A DNA stretch of 64,000 nt, taken from positions 177,050 through 241,049 of the forward strand of contig JACKFD010000008.1 in the NCBI GenBank assembly GCA_020632655.1, written 5' to 3'. The notes beneath the pieces were generated by a model. The model made no database searches. It was not told the DNA's origin and saw only the letters and a program-made list of their open reading frames with translations. The translations under genes were made by a program, and so were the position numbers. How positions within the stretch are numbered: position 1 is the stretch's first letter; the number at the start of each line of letters is the position of its first letter. Positions 1-9,422 of the stretch are shown here, one piece after another. Source of the stretch: Spirochaetaceae bacterium (GTDB lineage Bacteria; Myxococcota_A; UBA9160; UBA4427).

Positions 1-379
1 GCGTGTGGCTCTCGATCCCGAGCAGGCCGACGTCCGATCCCGGACCGAATCCCGCGGCGAGTGCGTCGCCGCGCACGGGGCGCGACGCGATCGACAGGCT
101 CCGCGCATCGTCGGCCCGGACGAAGCCCGGCCGCCCCGCGAGCAGCGTGGCGAAGGGTCGGCCCTGCTCGTCCCGCCCCGCCGCCACCACGAAGGGCAGC
201 CCCGCGTAGAACTCTGCGTGCTCCGTCGGCAGATGGTCTCGGATCACCCGTCGCGCCCAGGGCGCGAGGCGATCCCGGACCTCGAGTCGCGACTGGATGC
301 GAAGCTCGCCTTCATGGAAGGGCGAGTCCAGCCCCGCAACCGTGTGCGCCGCCCGCTTCGTCGCGCCCGCGCCCCTCAC
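1..379 (-). CDS. PNPOx-like FMN-binding protein (partial, N-terminal part)
   Basis: About 126 codons are open on the minus strand and run off the left edge. They begin at a GTG whose last bases form the GTGA overlap with the stop of the upstream glutathione S-transferase gene, so the two are translationally coupled. The start reads like the large 'pyridoxamine 5'-phosphate oxidase family / flavin-nucleotide-binding' proteins: DSPFHEGEL near residue 19, then APWARRVIRDHLP, FYAGLPFVVAAGRDEQGRP, LLAGRPGFVR and a GLLGIESH segment. Full-length relatives bind FMN and may carry a C-terminal oxidoreductase or 2Fe-2S part, which would lie outside the window. There is no ATG start, so a search restricted to ATG would miss it. 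Exact substrate unknown; family call fairly sure. Confidence 0.85.
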   Translation of the reverse strand, partial: MRGAGATKRAAHTVAGLDSPFHEGELRIQSRLEVRDRLAPWARRVIRDHLPTEHAEFYAGLPFVVAAGRDEQGRPFATLLAGRPGFVRADDARSLSIASRPVRGDALAAGFGPGSDVGLLGIESHT

Positions 380-990
380 GCGGCCTCCGGCCGCAGCGGC
401 GCCGGCTCGAAGCCCGGCAGCTTCTCCAGTCGCTCGAGCCAGCTCCGGACGCGCGGCCAGGCCTCGAGCGGGACGCCACCATCGGGTGCGAGTGCCACAT
501 AGCTGTAGCAGGCGACGTCCGCGATCGTCGGGTGCTCCGCCGCCAGCCAGACCCGCCCCGCGAGATGCCCCTCGAGCCGATCGAAGAGCGTGCGCGCACG
601 TTCCCGCGCCGCCTCGAGATCGCCTTCCGCGCCGAATAACACGATCAGTCGCGCCAGCGCGGGCCCGTCGGCGATCGCCGTGCTCGCGGTGGCCAGCCAC
701 TCCTGCACGCGGGCCTCCCCCTCGGCATCGACCGGCAGCCAGGCGCCGCGTCCGAACTTGCGCGCGAGGTAGACGAGGATCGCGCTCGAGTCGCGTACGA
801 CCGTCGCACCGTCGACGAGGACCGGAACCTGACGGAAGGGATTGAGGTCCTCGAAGGCGCGCGTGCGCTGCTCACCAGCGGCGAGGTCGACGGGGACGCG
901 TTCGTAGTCGACGCCGAGCAGGGCGAGCAGGTTGCGGACCTTGTGGGCGTTGCCGGAGAGCGGGAAGTCGTAGAGTCGGATGCGGGCCAT
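376..990 (-). CDS. Glutathione S-transferase family protein
   Basis: Cytosolic GST-type protein of 204 residues, the usual length. It has an N-terminal thioredoxin-like domain (starts MARIRLYDFPLSGNAHKVR, with the VPVLVDGATVVRDSSAI segment containing the cis-Pro and the glutathione-contacting DS) and a C-terminal helical domain with the TIADVACYSY motif. The ATG at 990 is preceded by GGAGGA nine bases upstream, so longer upstream starts are rejected. It heads a two-gene operon with the PNPOx-like gene behind a sigma-54 promoter and is divergent from a sigma-54 activator. A role in detoxifying an electrophile sensed by that activator is inferred; the substrate is not visible. Confidence 0.9.
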   Translation of the reverse strand: MARIRLYDFPLSGNAHKVRNLLALLGVDYERVPVDLAAGEQRTRAFEDLNPFRQVPVLVDGATVVRDSSAILVYLARKFGRGAWLPVDAEGEARVQEWLATASTAIADGPALARLIVLFGAEGDLEAARERARTLFDRLEGHLAGRVWLAAEHPTIADVACYSYVALAPDGGVPLEAWPRVRSWLERLEKLPGFEPAPLRPEAA

Positions 991-1053
991 GGTCGGGTCC
1001 TCCAGTTCGGGGGTCGTGCGGCGGGCGTCCTGCCCGCCGGCTACGAACCGTTG

Positions 1054-1069
1054 AGCAGGACGCGTGCCA
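1054..1069 (-). promoter_or_regulatory. Sigma-54 (RpoN) -24/-12 promoter for the GST operon
   Basis: On the minus strand the bases read TGGCACG-CGTC-CTGCT, against the consensus TGGCACG-N4-TTGCA/T. The invariant GG and GC doublets have exactly the expected spacing. Transcription would start near 1042, leaving a leader of about 50 bases before the GST start codon. The divergent gene encodes a GAFTGA-containing sigma-54 activator, which strongly supports the call. Confidence 0.85.
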
Positions 1070-1080
1070 GCTCCCGGGCG

Positions 1081-1097
1081 CGCAGGAATTCCCTGCG
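1081..1097. promoter_or_regulatory. Candidate activator-binding dyad upstream of the sigma-54 promoter
   Basis: A perfect 6-bp inverted repeat, CGCAGG-AATTC-CCTGCG, sits 12 bp upstream of the -24 element. It could be bound by the Fis-type helix-turn-helix of the divergent activator, although enhancer sites usually lie further upstream. A second, weaker dyad (TCGTG-N7-CACGA, 1166-1182) lies nearer the activator start. Function is inferred. Confidence 0.35.
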
Positions 1098-1204
1098 ATT
1101 CCAGCCACTTGACCCCGAATCCGCGCTCGCTGATCCGGCACGACATTTCGTCGGACGACGACTCCTCGTGCCATCGACACGATTTTTCGTAGACTGCGAC
1201 CCCG

Positions 1205-2824
<1,620 letters not shown>

Positions 2825-2826
2825 GT

Positions 2827-2933
2827 CGGGTGGAAGGGCGGTCTTCACCCGATCGTCACGCGCCCCGGGCTACCCCTCCGCCTGTCCCGACGTCATATTC
2901 GGCTGATCGAATATGACGCCCGACGCCCTCTTC
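2827..2933 (+). repeat. Ars-type promoter module, copy A (direct repeat of 4859-4965)
   Basis: This 107-bp stretch aligns without gaps to 4859-4965, 2032 bp downstream, with about 19 mismatches counted by eye. Both copies hold a hairpin (CGGGTG, 13-nt loop, CACCCG; here 2827-2851), an unchanged 18-base block after TCTTCACC, an ArsR-type palindrome and the first seven codons of a gene. The hairpin follows three bases after the stop of the sigma-54 activator and could also act as its terminator, although no T run follows. Confidence 0.8.
2891..2918. promoter_or_regulatory. ArsR-type operator palindrome, copy A
   Basis: Arms CGTCATATTCG and CGAATATGACG are perfect 11-bp inverted repeats around a 6-bp centre. 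The ATG at 2913 lies inside the right arm, as in the intact arsR copy. It is probably still bound by the ArsR encoded at 4945, because the arms are identical in sequence; that is inference. Confidence 0.75.
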
Positions 2934-3120
2934 ACCCACGACCTGCTCGCGGATCGGGTCGCGGAGCTCGGTCCGGCAAGGGGCCGCGAGATCGTCGTGT
3001 ATTGCAAGTCGGGTCGCCGCGCCGGGATTGCGACCGACGTCCTGGGCGAAGCGGGCTTCACGCGCCTCCCCCCTCTCCGGCAACATGGACGGCTGGATCG
3101 CCGCGGGTCTGCCCCTGGAC
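2913..3120 (+). pseudogene. Truncated, frameshifted rhodanese joined to an arsR-like leader
   Basis: The reading frame opens with MTPDALFTH, nearly the start of arsR (MTPDTLFAA), then continues directly into the second half of a rhodanese domain. That part includes the active-site loop YCKSGRRAG and the VLGEAGFTRL helix/strand. The N-terminal half of the rhodanese (the usual GHIPGA region) is absent. In a run of six C at 3068-3073 the frame is lost; with five C it would continue as LPLSGNMDGWIAAGLPLD, the normal rhodanese C-terminus, found one frame over at 3076-3120. No stop follows before the opposing gene. Read as a deletion remnant of an arsenic-regulated rhodanese or of an ArsR-rhodanese fusion. 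Confidence 0.75.
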
Positions 3121-3165
3121 CAAGCCGCCCCGCGCGGAGCGAGCGGCTCGCGCCCCCGGGTCGAC

Positions 3166-4620
3166 TCAGGGCAGCGGCTCGACCGCCGGCAGGCGATGGT
3201 GCCCCGCGATCACTTCGGGTCGCGGCTGGTAGATGCGGAACGTGAGGAAGAAGCGTCCTGGGCCGACCGGAAGCCAGTTGACGTCGTTGCGTTCGGGCCG
3301 CTCCCGTTGGAACCGGATCTCGAGCGCGCCGTCCGAGCGCCAGACGAGATCGGATCCCCGGTCGTTGAGCGAGTGACGACCGATCGCATTGGGGATCAGG
3401 TCCATCGTCTGGATGTCGTATGCCGTGACCGACCAGAACGCGTCGTGGGGCGGGAGCTGGCCGGGCTCGAAGACCAAGCGAAATCGGCGGTCTCCCGTCA
3501 GAGGAGCGCCGTTGGCGTCCGTCAGCGTCGAGGTGTACACGGACTCCTCGGGCAGGTTGATGAGGAAGCCGTTCGCTTCGATGACGGCGCGGGCATGGTA
3601 GTCGAAGCCGAACTGGCCTTCACGCGCCGAGACGGCGCTCCAGCCTGTGTGCCGGGGGGCTCCCCGGCGCGGCGCTTCGAGCAGCGCCGCGCGTCCGTCG
3701 ACGGCAGCCCGTTCGAGCCCGCGTCGCGCGTCCGGGGAAAGCCGAGCGGCCTCGAAGCGGACGTTCGGCCCGAATCCCGCCCCGTCGAACTGGGCCATCA
3801 ACGCCTCTTCGCCGGGAAGGCGCGGATTGGTGCGAAGGAACTCGTTGAGATGGCGGAATGCCGCGATCGACTCGAGATCCTCCGCGCGTGGGAGATCGTC
3901 GGGCGGCGGAGGTACGGGTGCCGTGGGGCGCATACGAAAACGGTGCAGAAGCTGCCGAGCGGATTCGAGATCGTCCGGACCGTCGACGAGAAGCCGGCCG
4001 AGCAGGTAGCCGCGATGCGTCTTCAGTCGCACGACGTGGACGCGCTCGGGCGGCTCTCCCTGCCACTCGGGGCCGACGACCCAGATGCGCTGCGGCGCCG
4101 TGCCGGTCGTACGTCGGCCGGTATGCTGCACCTCGGAATAGAAGTCGGCGAACGTCAGCGCGTAGTAGCGGTCCTGCGTGTCGGGCGTCTCGATCTCGAC
4201 GGGACCCGGGCCAAGATCGAGCCAGGCGCGGAAGTAGAGGGTGTCGTGATTGGGAGCGCGACCCGAGAAGGCGCTGCCGGGCTCGGTGAATGCGTCCTGG
4301 AAGAAGAGCGCGTTGATCGGAACGCGGGGGCCCGATCGATCCGGTCCGTCGGCGGTCTGCTCTCGCATGAGCCGCATGTAGTCGAGCGCCGGGTAGCCGT
4401 AGAAGTAGGCCAGCAGGCCGATCGAGTAGGCGCGTCCCTCTTCGATCCGGGCGACGATCGGGTCGACGGGGGTCGCGCCGGCGCTCGCGGCGGGATCACC
4501 CGGCGTCGAGGCGTCGGATACGGAAGGCGTCGCGCGGATCGGCCCGCAGGCGAGCAGCGCCGCGACCAGGACGAGGAGTCCGATCCGGAGAGGCGCGTCG
4601 AACGGATCCATGGGTCGCAC
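3166..4620 (-). CDS. DUF1254/DUF1214 domain lipoprotein
   Basis: 484 residues. The N-terminus MDPFDAPLRIGLLVLVAALLAC ends in a lipobox (ALLAC-G), so it is probably a lipoprotein exported by Sec. An N-terminal DUF1254 domain (FYGYPALDYMRLMREQ, then PNHDTLYFRAWLDL and the YYALTFADFYSEV region) is followed by a C-terminal DUF1214 domain (NLPEESVYTSTLTDANG, FWSVTAYD, SLNDRGSDLVWRSDG, NWLPVGPGRFFLTFRIYQPRP). The family is common in environmental proteobacteria; its biochemical function is not established. It sits alone between the two ars promoter modules, in the opposite direction, perhaps inserted with the rearrangement that created the rhodanese remnant. Confidence 0.88.
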   Translation of the reverse strand: MRPMDPFDAPLRIGLLVLVAALLACGPIRATPSVSDASTPGDPAASAGATPVDPIVARIEEGRAYSIGLLAYFYGYPALDYMRLMREQTADGPDRSGPRVPINALFFQDAFTEPGSAFSGRAPNHDTLYFRAWLDLGPGPVEIETPDTQDRYYALTFADFYSEVQHTGRRTTGTAPQRIWVVGPEWQGEPPERVHVVRLKTHRGYLLGRLLVDGPDDLESARQLLHRFRMRPTAPVPPPPDDLPRAEDLESIAAFRHLNEFLRTNPRLPGEEALMAQFDGAGFGPNVRFEAARLSPDARRGLERAAVDGRAALLEAPRRGAPRHTGWSAVSAREGQFGFDYHARAVIEANGFLINLPEESVYTSTLTDANGAPLTGDRRFRLVFEPGQLPPHDAFWSVTAYDIQTMDLIPNAIGRHSLNDRGSDLVWRSDGALEIRFQRERPERNDVNWLPVGPGRFFLTFRIYQPRPEVIAGHHRLPAVEPLP

Positions 4621-4858
4621 GTTGTGGATTCCTCAGGCTCTGCACATTGCGCTGGATTCGCCGCGCGGGGCACTCCGCACCGCGCTCCGCGCACCACGAC
4701 GTTGCCGGCTCGCGGCCGGAGCGCGCCGCGTCGTCTCTCGTGTGCGGCGGCAGAACATAGGCGATGCGATGGCTCGCCGTCGAAGAGGCGCCGCGCTTCC
4801 GGCGTCCCTCGAGGCCATGGATTCGCGCGGCGGAGCGCACCGGAGCCAGCGGGCCGGG
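4621..4858. other. Intergenic region without a recognisable gene
   Basis: Lies between the divergent DUF1254 gene and the ars module. I see no coding pattern, RNA gene or clear sigma-70 boxes; it should hold the promoter of the lipoprotein gene. Confidence 0.5.
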
Positions 4859-4965
4859 CGGGTGCTTAGGCGATCTTCACCCGATCGTCACCTGTGCCGG
4901 GCTACCCCTCCGGCCGCCTGGACGTCATATTCGATCAATCGAATATGACGCCCGACACCCTCTTC
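4859..4965 (+). repeat. Ars promoter module, copy B (functional copy)
   Basis: Direct repeat of 2827-2933. It keeps the CGGGTG (4859-4864) / CACCCG (4878-4883) stem with the same 13-nt loop length, the shared block after it, the palindrome and the arsR start. Conservation of the hairpin geometry although the loop differs suggests that the hairpin is part of the regulatory unit. Confidence 0.8.
4923..4950. promoter_or_regulatory. ArsR operator overlapping the arsR start codon
   Basis: Perfect palindrome with 13-bp arms CGTCATATTCGAT and ATCGAATATGACG around CA. The ATG of arsR (4945) lies in the right arm, so bound ArsR would cover both promoter and start. No Shine-Dalgarno can fit in front of this ATG, suggesting a leaderless or SD-independent message. 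Confidence 0.85.
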
Positions 4966-5331
4966 GCCGCCCTCGCCCACCCGCTCCGCGTGCGCCTGCT
5001 GAGCCTCCTGCTCGCCGAGAAGGAGCTCTGCGTCTGCGACCTCGGCGCGATCGTCGGGGCGCCCCAGCCGACGATCTCGCGCCATCTCGCGATGCTGCGC
5101 CGCGCGGGCCTCGTCGAGGTCCGGACGGAGGGACGCTGGAAGCACTACGCGCTCGCGGCCCCGAAGACGCGCCTGCATCGCCTGCTGCTGCGCGCCCTCG
5201 ACCGCTGCGTGGACGAGGGCCCGGATCTCGTGGCGGATCGGGCGCGGCTCGAGGGGCATGCGATCGCGCTGCGCTGTGGTCCCGCGACGGGCGACGCACG
5301 GCGGGCTTCGCGCAGGCGGAGGGGGCGATGA
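4945..5331 (+). CDS. arsR: ArsR/SmtB-family arsenic-responsive repressor
   Basis: 128-residue winged-helix repressor. MTPDTLFAALAHPLRVRLL starts the first helix; the ELCVCDL motif on helix 3 carries the vicinal Cys pair that binds As(III)/Sb(III); the recognition helix is QPTISRHLAMLRRAGLV, followed by the wing RTEGRWKHYAL. An upstream ATG at 4894 is rejected because the family start and the operator coincide with 4945. Its stop overlaps arsC (ATGA). It is expected to repress its own operon and release DNA on arsenite binding. The C-terminal tail is basic and unconserved in appearance. Confidence 0.93.
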   Translation: MTPDTLFAALAHPLRVRLLSLLLAEKELCVCDLGAIVGAPQPTISRHLAMLRRAGLVEVRTEGRWKHYALAAPKTRLHRLLLRALDRCVDEGPDLVADRARLEGHAIALRCGPATGDARRASRRRRGR

Positions 5332-5891
5332 CGACGCGACGCTTCGAGGTGCTCTTCCTCTGCACGGGCAACTCGGCGCGCAGCCTGCTCGCAGAGGCGC
5401 TGCTCCGGGCGCTCGGCGGGGATCGCTTCGGGGCGTGGAGCGCCGGCAGCCGGCCGACCGGACGCGCGCATCCCCTCGCACTCGAGGTGCTCCGGGAGCG
5501 CGGCCACGACGTCGCCGGGCTGCGATCGAAGAGCTGGGACGAGTTCGCGCGCCCCGACGCGCCGCGCCTCGACTTCGTCTTCACCGTCTGCGACAACGCG
5601 GCGGGCGAGGTCTGCCCCGTCTGGCCCGGCCAACCGATGACGGCGCATTGGGGCATCGAGGATCCCGCTGCCTTCGAAGGCGACGACGCCCTCCACAAGC
5701 TCCGCTTCGTGCGCGCCTACCACGAGCTCCGCCGCCGCATCGAGCTCTTCACGAGCCTGCCCGTCGAGGCCCTCGATCGCATGTCCCTGCAACGACGACT
5801 CGACGAGATCGGCGCGATCGATCGCAACGGCGCGGCCGCGCACGCGCAAGGCGACGAGGCACGATCCGATCACGAGGAGACGATCCGATGA
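5328..5891 (+). CDS. arsC: Arsenate reductase, LMW-phosphatase (thioredoxin-linked) type
   Basis: 187 residues. The N-terminal loop FLCTGNSARS matches the CX5R(S/T) P-loop of low-molecular-weight phosphatase-type ArsC. The FTVCDNAAGEVCPVWPG segment has the two further Cys residues that shuttle the disulfide to thioredoxin, followed by HWGIEDPAA. It reduces arsenate to arsenite for export by the next gene. It overlaps arsR and acr3 by ATGA at both ends, so all three are translationally coupled. The last 20 residues after IGAIDRN are low-complexity and probably not part of the fold. Confidence 0.92.
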   Translation: MTTRRFEVLFLCTGNSARSLLAEALLRALGGDRFGAWSAGSRPTGRAHPLALEVLRERGHDVAGLRSKSWDEFARPDAPRLDFVFTVCDNAAGEVCPVWPGQPMTAHWGIEDPAAFEGDDALHKLRFVRAYHELRRRIELFTSLPVEALDRMSLQRRLDEIGAIDRNGAAAHAQGDEARSDHEETIR

Positions 5892-7078
5892 CGGCAGGCG
5901 ACATCGCCCGCGACGACGCCCCGCACATGCACGGCTTCGAGCGGCTGCTCACGCTCTGGGTCCTGCTCTGCATGGCCGCGGGCATCGCCCTCGGGCGGAT
6001 CGCGCCCGGATTCGCGAAGCGACTCGACGGGATGACCCTCGACGTGGGCGGCGCGCCCGTCGTGTCGATCCCGATCGCAGTCTGCCTCTTCTTCATGATG
6101 TACCCGATCATGGTGAAGATCGACTTCGACGAGGTGCGCGAGGCGGGTCGGAACCTGCGACCCGTGCTGCTCACCCTCTTCGTGAACTGGTGCGTGAAGC
6201 CCTTCACCATGCTGGCGATCGCGAGCTTCTTCCTCGGCACGGTCTTCCTCGGGCTGATCGGACCGGAGGCGACGGACCTCGTCAAGCCACCCTTCGGCCT
6301 CGACCTCGCGCCGGGTACGCCATACGGCGCGGGGCGGATCGTCTTGCGGGATGGCGGGACCTGGCTCGAGATCCCGCTCTGGCGCAGCTATCTCGCGGGC
6401 TGCATCCTGCTCGGCGTCGCACCCTGCACGGCGATGGTGCTGGTCTGGGGAGCGCTCGCGCGCGGGCGGGACGGGCACACGCTCGTCATGGTGGCGGTCA
6501 ACTCGCTCACGATGCTCGGCCTCTACGGCGTGCTCGGCGGGGCTTTGCTCGGCGTGGGGCGGCTGCCCGTTCCGTGGCAGGCGCTGGGGCTCTCGATCGG
6601 GGTGTACGTCGCCTTGCCACTGGTCGCGGGATACCTCTCGCGCAGGTGGATCCTCGCCTGGCGGGGTCGGGACTGGTTCGAAGCGCGCTTCCTCCGGATC
6701 CTCTCGCCGGTCACGATCCTCGCGTTGCTGACGACGCTCGTGCTGCTCTTCTCGTTCAAGGGCGACGTGATCGTCGCGCAGCCGCTCACGATCGTGTGGA
6801 TCGCCGTGCCGCTCGTCGTGCAGACGCTGCTCATCTTCGCGATCGCCTGGGGGCTCGCGCGGCTCTTCGGGCTCGAATACCGGGACGCAGCGCCCACGGC
6901 GCTGATCGGCGCGAGCAACCACTTCGAGGTCGCCATCGCGACCGCCGTGATGCTCTTCGGTCTCTCGTCGGGTGCGGCCCTTGCGACCGTCGTGGGCGTG
7001 CTGATCGAGGTGCCGCTCATGCTCGCCCTCGTGCGCGTCTGTCTCGCGACGCGCGCCGCATTCGCCGCGACGAGCTGA
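5888..7078 (+). CDS. acr3: ACR3-family arsenite efflux transporter
   Basis: 396 residues with about ten hydrophobic segments. The conserved Cys motif GVAPCTAMVLVWG places the transport Cys at residue 180, and the C-terminal signature IGASNHFEVAIATAV is intact. An extra loop between the early helices (about residues 120-165) is seen in many long bacterial ACR3 proteins. It exports arsenite across the inner membrane using the proton motive force and completes the arsR-arsC-acr3 operon. The start overlaps the arsC stop (ATGA). Confidence 0.94.
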   Translation: MTAGDIARDDAPHMHGFERLLTLWVLLCMAAGIALGRIAPGFAKRLDGMTLDVGGAPVVSIPIAVCLFFMMYPIMVKIDFDEVREAGRNLRPVLLTLFVNWCVKPFTMLAIASFFLGTVFLGLIGPEATDLVKPPFGLDLAPGTPYGAGRIVLRDGGTWLEIPLWRSYLAGCILLGVAPCTAMVLVWGALARGRDGHTLVMVAVNSLTMLGLYGVLGGALLGVGRLPVPWQALGLSIGVYVALPLVAGYLSRRWILAWRGRDWFEARFLRILSPVTILALLTTLVLLFSFKGDVIVAQPLTIVWIAVPLVVQTLLIFAIAWGLARLFGLEYRDAAPTALIGASNHFEVAIATAVMLFGLSSGAALATVVGVLIEVPLMLALVRVCLATRAAFAATS

Positions 7079-7121
7079 TCCGAGGCTCGACCTCGGGTCG
7101 CGGGCCCCGATCTTCGATCGT

Positions 7122-7140
7122 GTCCGATCTCTGGTCGGAC
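7122..7140 (+). terminator. Possible hairpin between acr3 and the TonB receptor gene
   Basis: Inverted repeat GTCCGA-N7-TCGGAC, 44 bases after the acr3 stop and 28 before the next start. No T tract follows, so it could be a weak terminator or an operator for the receptor gene. Confidence 0.35.
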
Positions 7141-7167
7141 TTCGAGCGCGTGCGTAGCGTCGACGGC

Positions 7168-9393
7168 ATGCAGACACGCCCTCGACCCGTCCGGCGCCGC
7201 CCCGCCGCCGCGCTCGACTCCCCGTCCGGCGCGCCGGGGTCGCCTCGATCGGCCGCCCTCGCAACGGGGCTGCTCTCCCTGGTCTTCGCCCTCGGCGCCG
7301 CGCCGGATGCCCGCGGCGAAGACGGGGATCCGGTCGCGAACGCCGCGCCCGCCGGGCGGGCCCACACGGAGTCGAGTGCAGGCCCGGATCCCTTCGCCCC
7401 GGGCGTCGAGTCGATCGTCGTCTTCGGACGCGCGGACGAGCAGATCGGAATCGCGACGGCCGGCTCCGAGGGCCGCGTCGCGCGTGCCGATCTCGAGCTG
7501 CGCCCCCTCGGTCGCGTGGGCGAGCTGCTCGAGATGGTGCCCGGGCTGATCGCGACCCAGCACTCGGGCCCCGGCAAGTCGAACCAGCTCTTCCTGCGCG
7601 GATTCAACCTCGACCACGGCACCGACTTCGCCGCCCACTTCGACGGCGTCCCCATCAACCTGCGCACCCACGGCCATGGCCAGGGCTACCTCGACCTCAA
7701 CTTCGTGATCCCCGAGCTCGTCGAGTCGATGGACTTCCGCAAGGGGCCCTACCGCGCCGACGTCGGCGACTTCGCGTCCGCAGGCTCGTCGTTCATGCGC
7801 AGCTACGACGTCCTGCCGCATTCCTTCGCCTCGCTCACGATCGGGCAGGACGCCTTCGTCCGCGGCCTCTCGGCGGCGAACGTCGAGGCGGCCGGTGGCG
7901 ACGTGATCCTCGCTCTCGAGGCGAAGACCTTCGACGATCCCTACGACCTCGATGCGGACCTGCTCCACATCAACGCCTTCGCCAAGCTGACCCGCCCCCT
8001 CGGCGCCGGCACCCTGCGCGCCTCGGCCCTCGGCTACCACGCCGAGTGGACCTCGACCGATCAGGTCCCGCGCCGCGCGATCGACTCCCCGGACCCCGCC
8101 ATCTCGATTCCCCGCCTCGGCTATGTCGACCCGGACCTCGGCGGCGAGACGACCCGCGTCGGCACGAACTTCGAGTGGGTCGAGGACGGCGAGGATCCGC
8201 TGCGCCTGTCGACCTGGCTCCTCTACTACCGCCTCAAGCTCTTCTCGAACTTCACCTACTTCCTCGACGACCCTCCGCCGGGAGATGGCGACGAGTTCGC
8301 CCAGCGCGACGAACGCGTGGCCTGGGGGGCGCGCGCGACGAAGCATCTCGCGCTCGAGCTCGCCGGGCGCCCGTTCGACCTCCAGCTCGGTAGCGAGACC
8401 CGCCTCGACGTGATCACCGACGTCGGGCTCTTCCAGACGGCCGGTCGCGCGCGCACCGGAACCGTCCGCCGCGACGACGTCCACGAGTGGTCCGGCGCCG
8501 TCTTCTCCGAGGCGCGCTTCACGCCCTTCGACTGGATGACCTGGATGGTCGGCGTCCGCGGCGATCTCTACGTCTTCGACGTCGACGCGCGGGACGGGAT
8601 CGGCGCCGAGACCAACTCGGGGACCGAGTTGGACGGACTGGTCAGCCCGAAGCTCGCCCTGATCCTGCGGCCCCACGAGCAGTTCGAGCTCTACCTGAAC
8701 GGCGGCGGGGGCTTCCACTCGAACGACGCCCGGGGCACGACGATCGCGATCGATCCGTCGAACGGCGCCGCCGTCGACCCGGTCGATCCCCTGGCGAGGC
8801 AATGGGGTGCCGAGCTCGGCGCGCGCTGGCAGCCCGACCGACGCTTCCACGTGACGAGCGCGCTCTGGTTCCTGACCTCGCAGTCGGAGCTCGTCTTCGT
8901 CGGCGACGCGGGCACGACGGAGCCCTCCGGCAGCAGCCGACGCTTCGGCGTCGAGCTGAGCGCCTTCCTCCAGCCCTTCCGCTGGCTCGCCCTCGACGCC
9001 TCCTACGCCTGGTCCGACGCCCGCTTCGACGATCTACCGCGGGGCCAGGACCGCATCCCCGGCGCGATCGAGCAGGTCGTCTCCGCCGGCGCGACCGTCA
9101 CGGCGGGGGACTGGTCCGGCAGCCTGCGCGTCCGACACTTCGGAGCGTACCCCCTCGTCGAGGACGACACCCAGCGGGCCAGCTCGACCACCCTCGTGAA
9201 CCTCGGGGCGAATTACGACTGGGGCCCCCTGCGGCTCGGCCTCACGGTGATCAACCTCTTCGACTCGAAGGACGCGGACATCCAGTACTACTACGCGTCG
9301 CAGCTCGCGACGGAGGCGACACCGCAGGCGGACGTGCATCTGCATCCGGCCATGCCACGTCAGGTGCGGGGGACCGCGACGCTGCGCTTCTAG
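7168..9393 (+). CDS. TonB-dependent outer-membrane receptor
   Basis: 741 residues. A long signal peptide (hydrophobic ALATGLLSLVFALGAAPDA) leads into a plug domain (about residues 75-210): VESIVVFGRADEQIGIATAG, PLGRVGELLEMVPGLIATQH, LFLRGFNLDHGTDFAAHFDG, HGHGQGYLDLNFVIPELV. The rest is a 22-strand-type beta-barrel ending in an outer-membrane C-terminal Phe (GTATLRF). The His-rich plug segment and the HLHP near the C-terminus mark a subfamily without a firmly assigned ligand. Energised uptake through TonB-ExbBD is expected; none of these is in the window. It follows acr3 in the same direction but has its own 89-bp leader. The following BlaI/M56 pair converges on it. Confidence 0.9.
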   Translation: MQTRPRPVRRRPAAALDSPSGAPGSPRSAALATGLLSLVFALGAAPDARGEDGDPVANAAPAGRAHTESSAGPDPFAPGVESIVVFGRADEQIGIATAGSEGRVARADLELRPLGRVGELLEMVPGLIATQHSGPGKSNQLFLRGFNLDHGTDFAAHFDGVPINLRTHGHGQGYLDLNFVIPELVESMDFRKGPYRADVGDFASAGSSFMRSYDVLPHSFASLTIGQDAFVRGLSAANVEAAGGDVILALEAKTFDDPYDLDADLLHINAFAKLTRPLGAGTLRASALGYHAEWTSTDQVPRRAIDSPDPAISIPRLGYVDPDLGGETTRVGTNFEWVEDGEDPLRLSTWLLYYRLKLFSNFTYFLDDPPPGDGDEFAQRDERVAWGARATKHLALELAGRPFDLQLGSETRLDVITDVGLFQTAGRARTGTVRRDDVHEWSGAVFSEARFTPFDWMTWMVGVRGDLYVFDVDARDGIGAETNSGTELDGLVSPKLALILRPHEQFELYLNGGGGFHSNDARGTTIAIDPSNGAAVDPVDPLARQWGAELGARWQPDRRFHVTSALWFLTSQSELVFVGDAGTTEPSGSSRRFGVELSAFLQPFRWLALDASYAWSDARFDDLPRGQDRIPGAIEQVVSAGATVTAGDWSGSLRVRHFGAYPLVEDDTQRASSTTLVNLGANYDWGPLRLGLTVINLFDSKDADIQYYYASQLATEATPQADVHLHPAMPRQVRGTATLRF

Positions 9394-9422
9394 CGCCGAG
9401 CCGAGGAGGCGGCGCCGACCGA

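Noticed and set aside
3028..4869. 613-codon plus-strand frame opposite the DUF1254 gene
   Set aside because: Only its first part (3076-3120) matches a real domain, as the shifted end of the rhodanese; the rest is antisense to a well-supported gene.
5870..8850. Long minus-strand frames opposite acr3 and the TonB receptor
   Set aside because: Charged low-complexity products and no family; shadows of the real genes.
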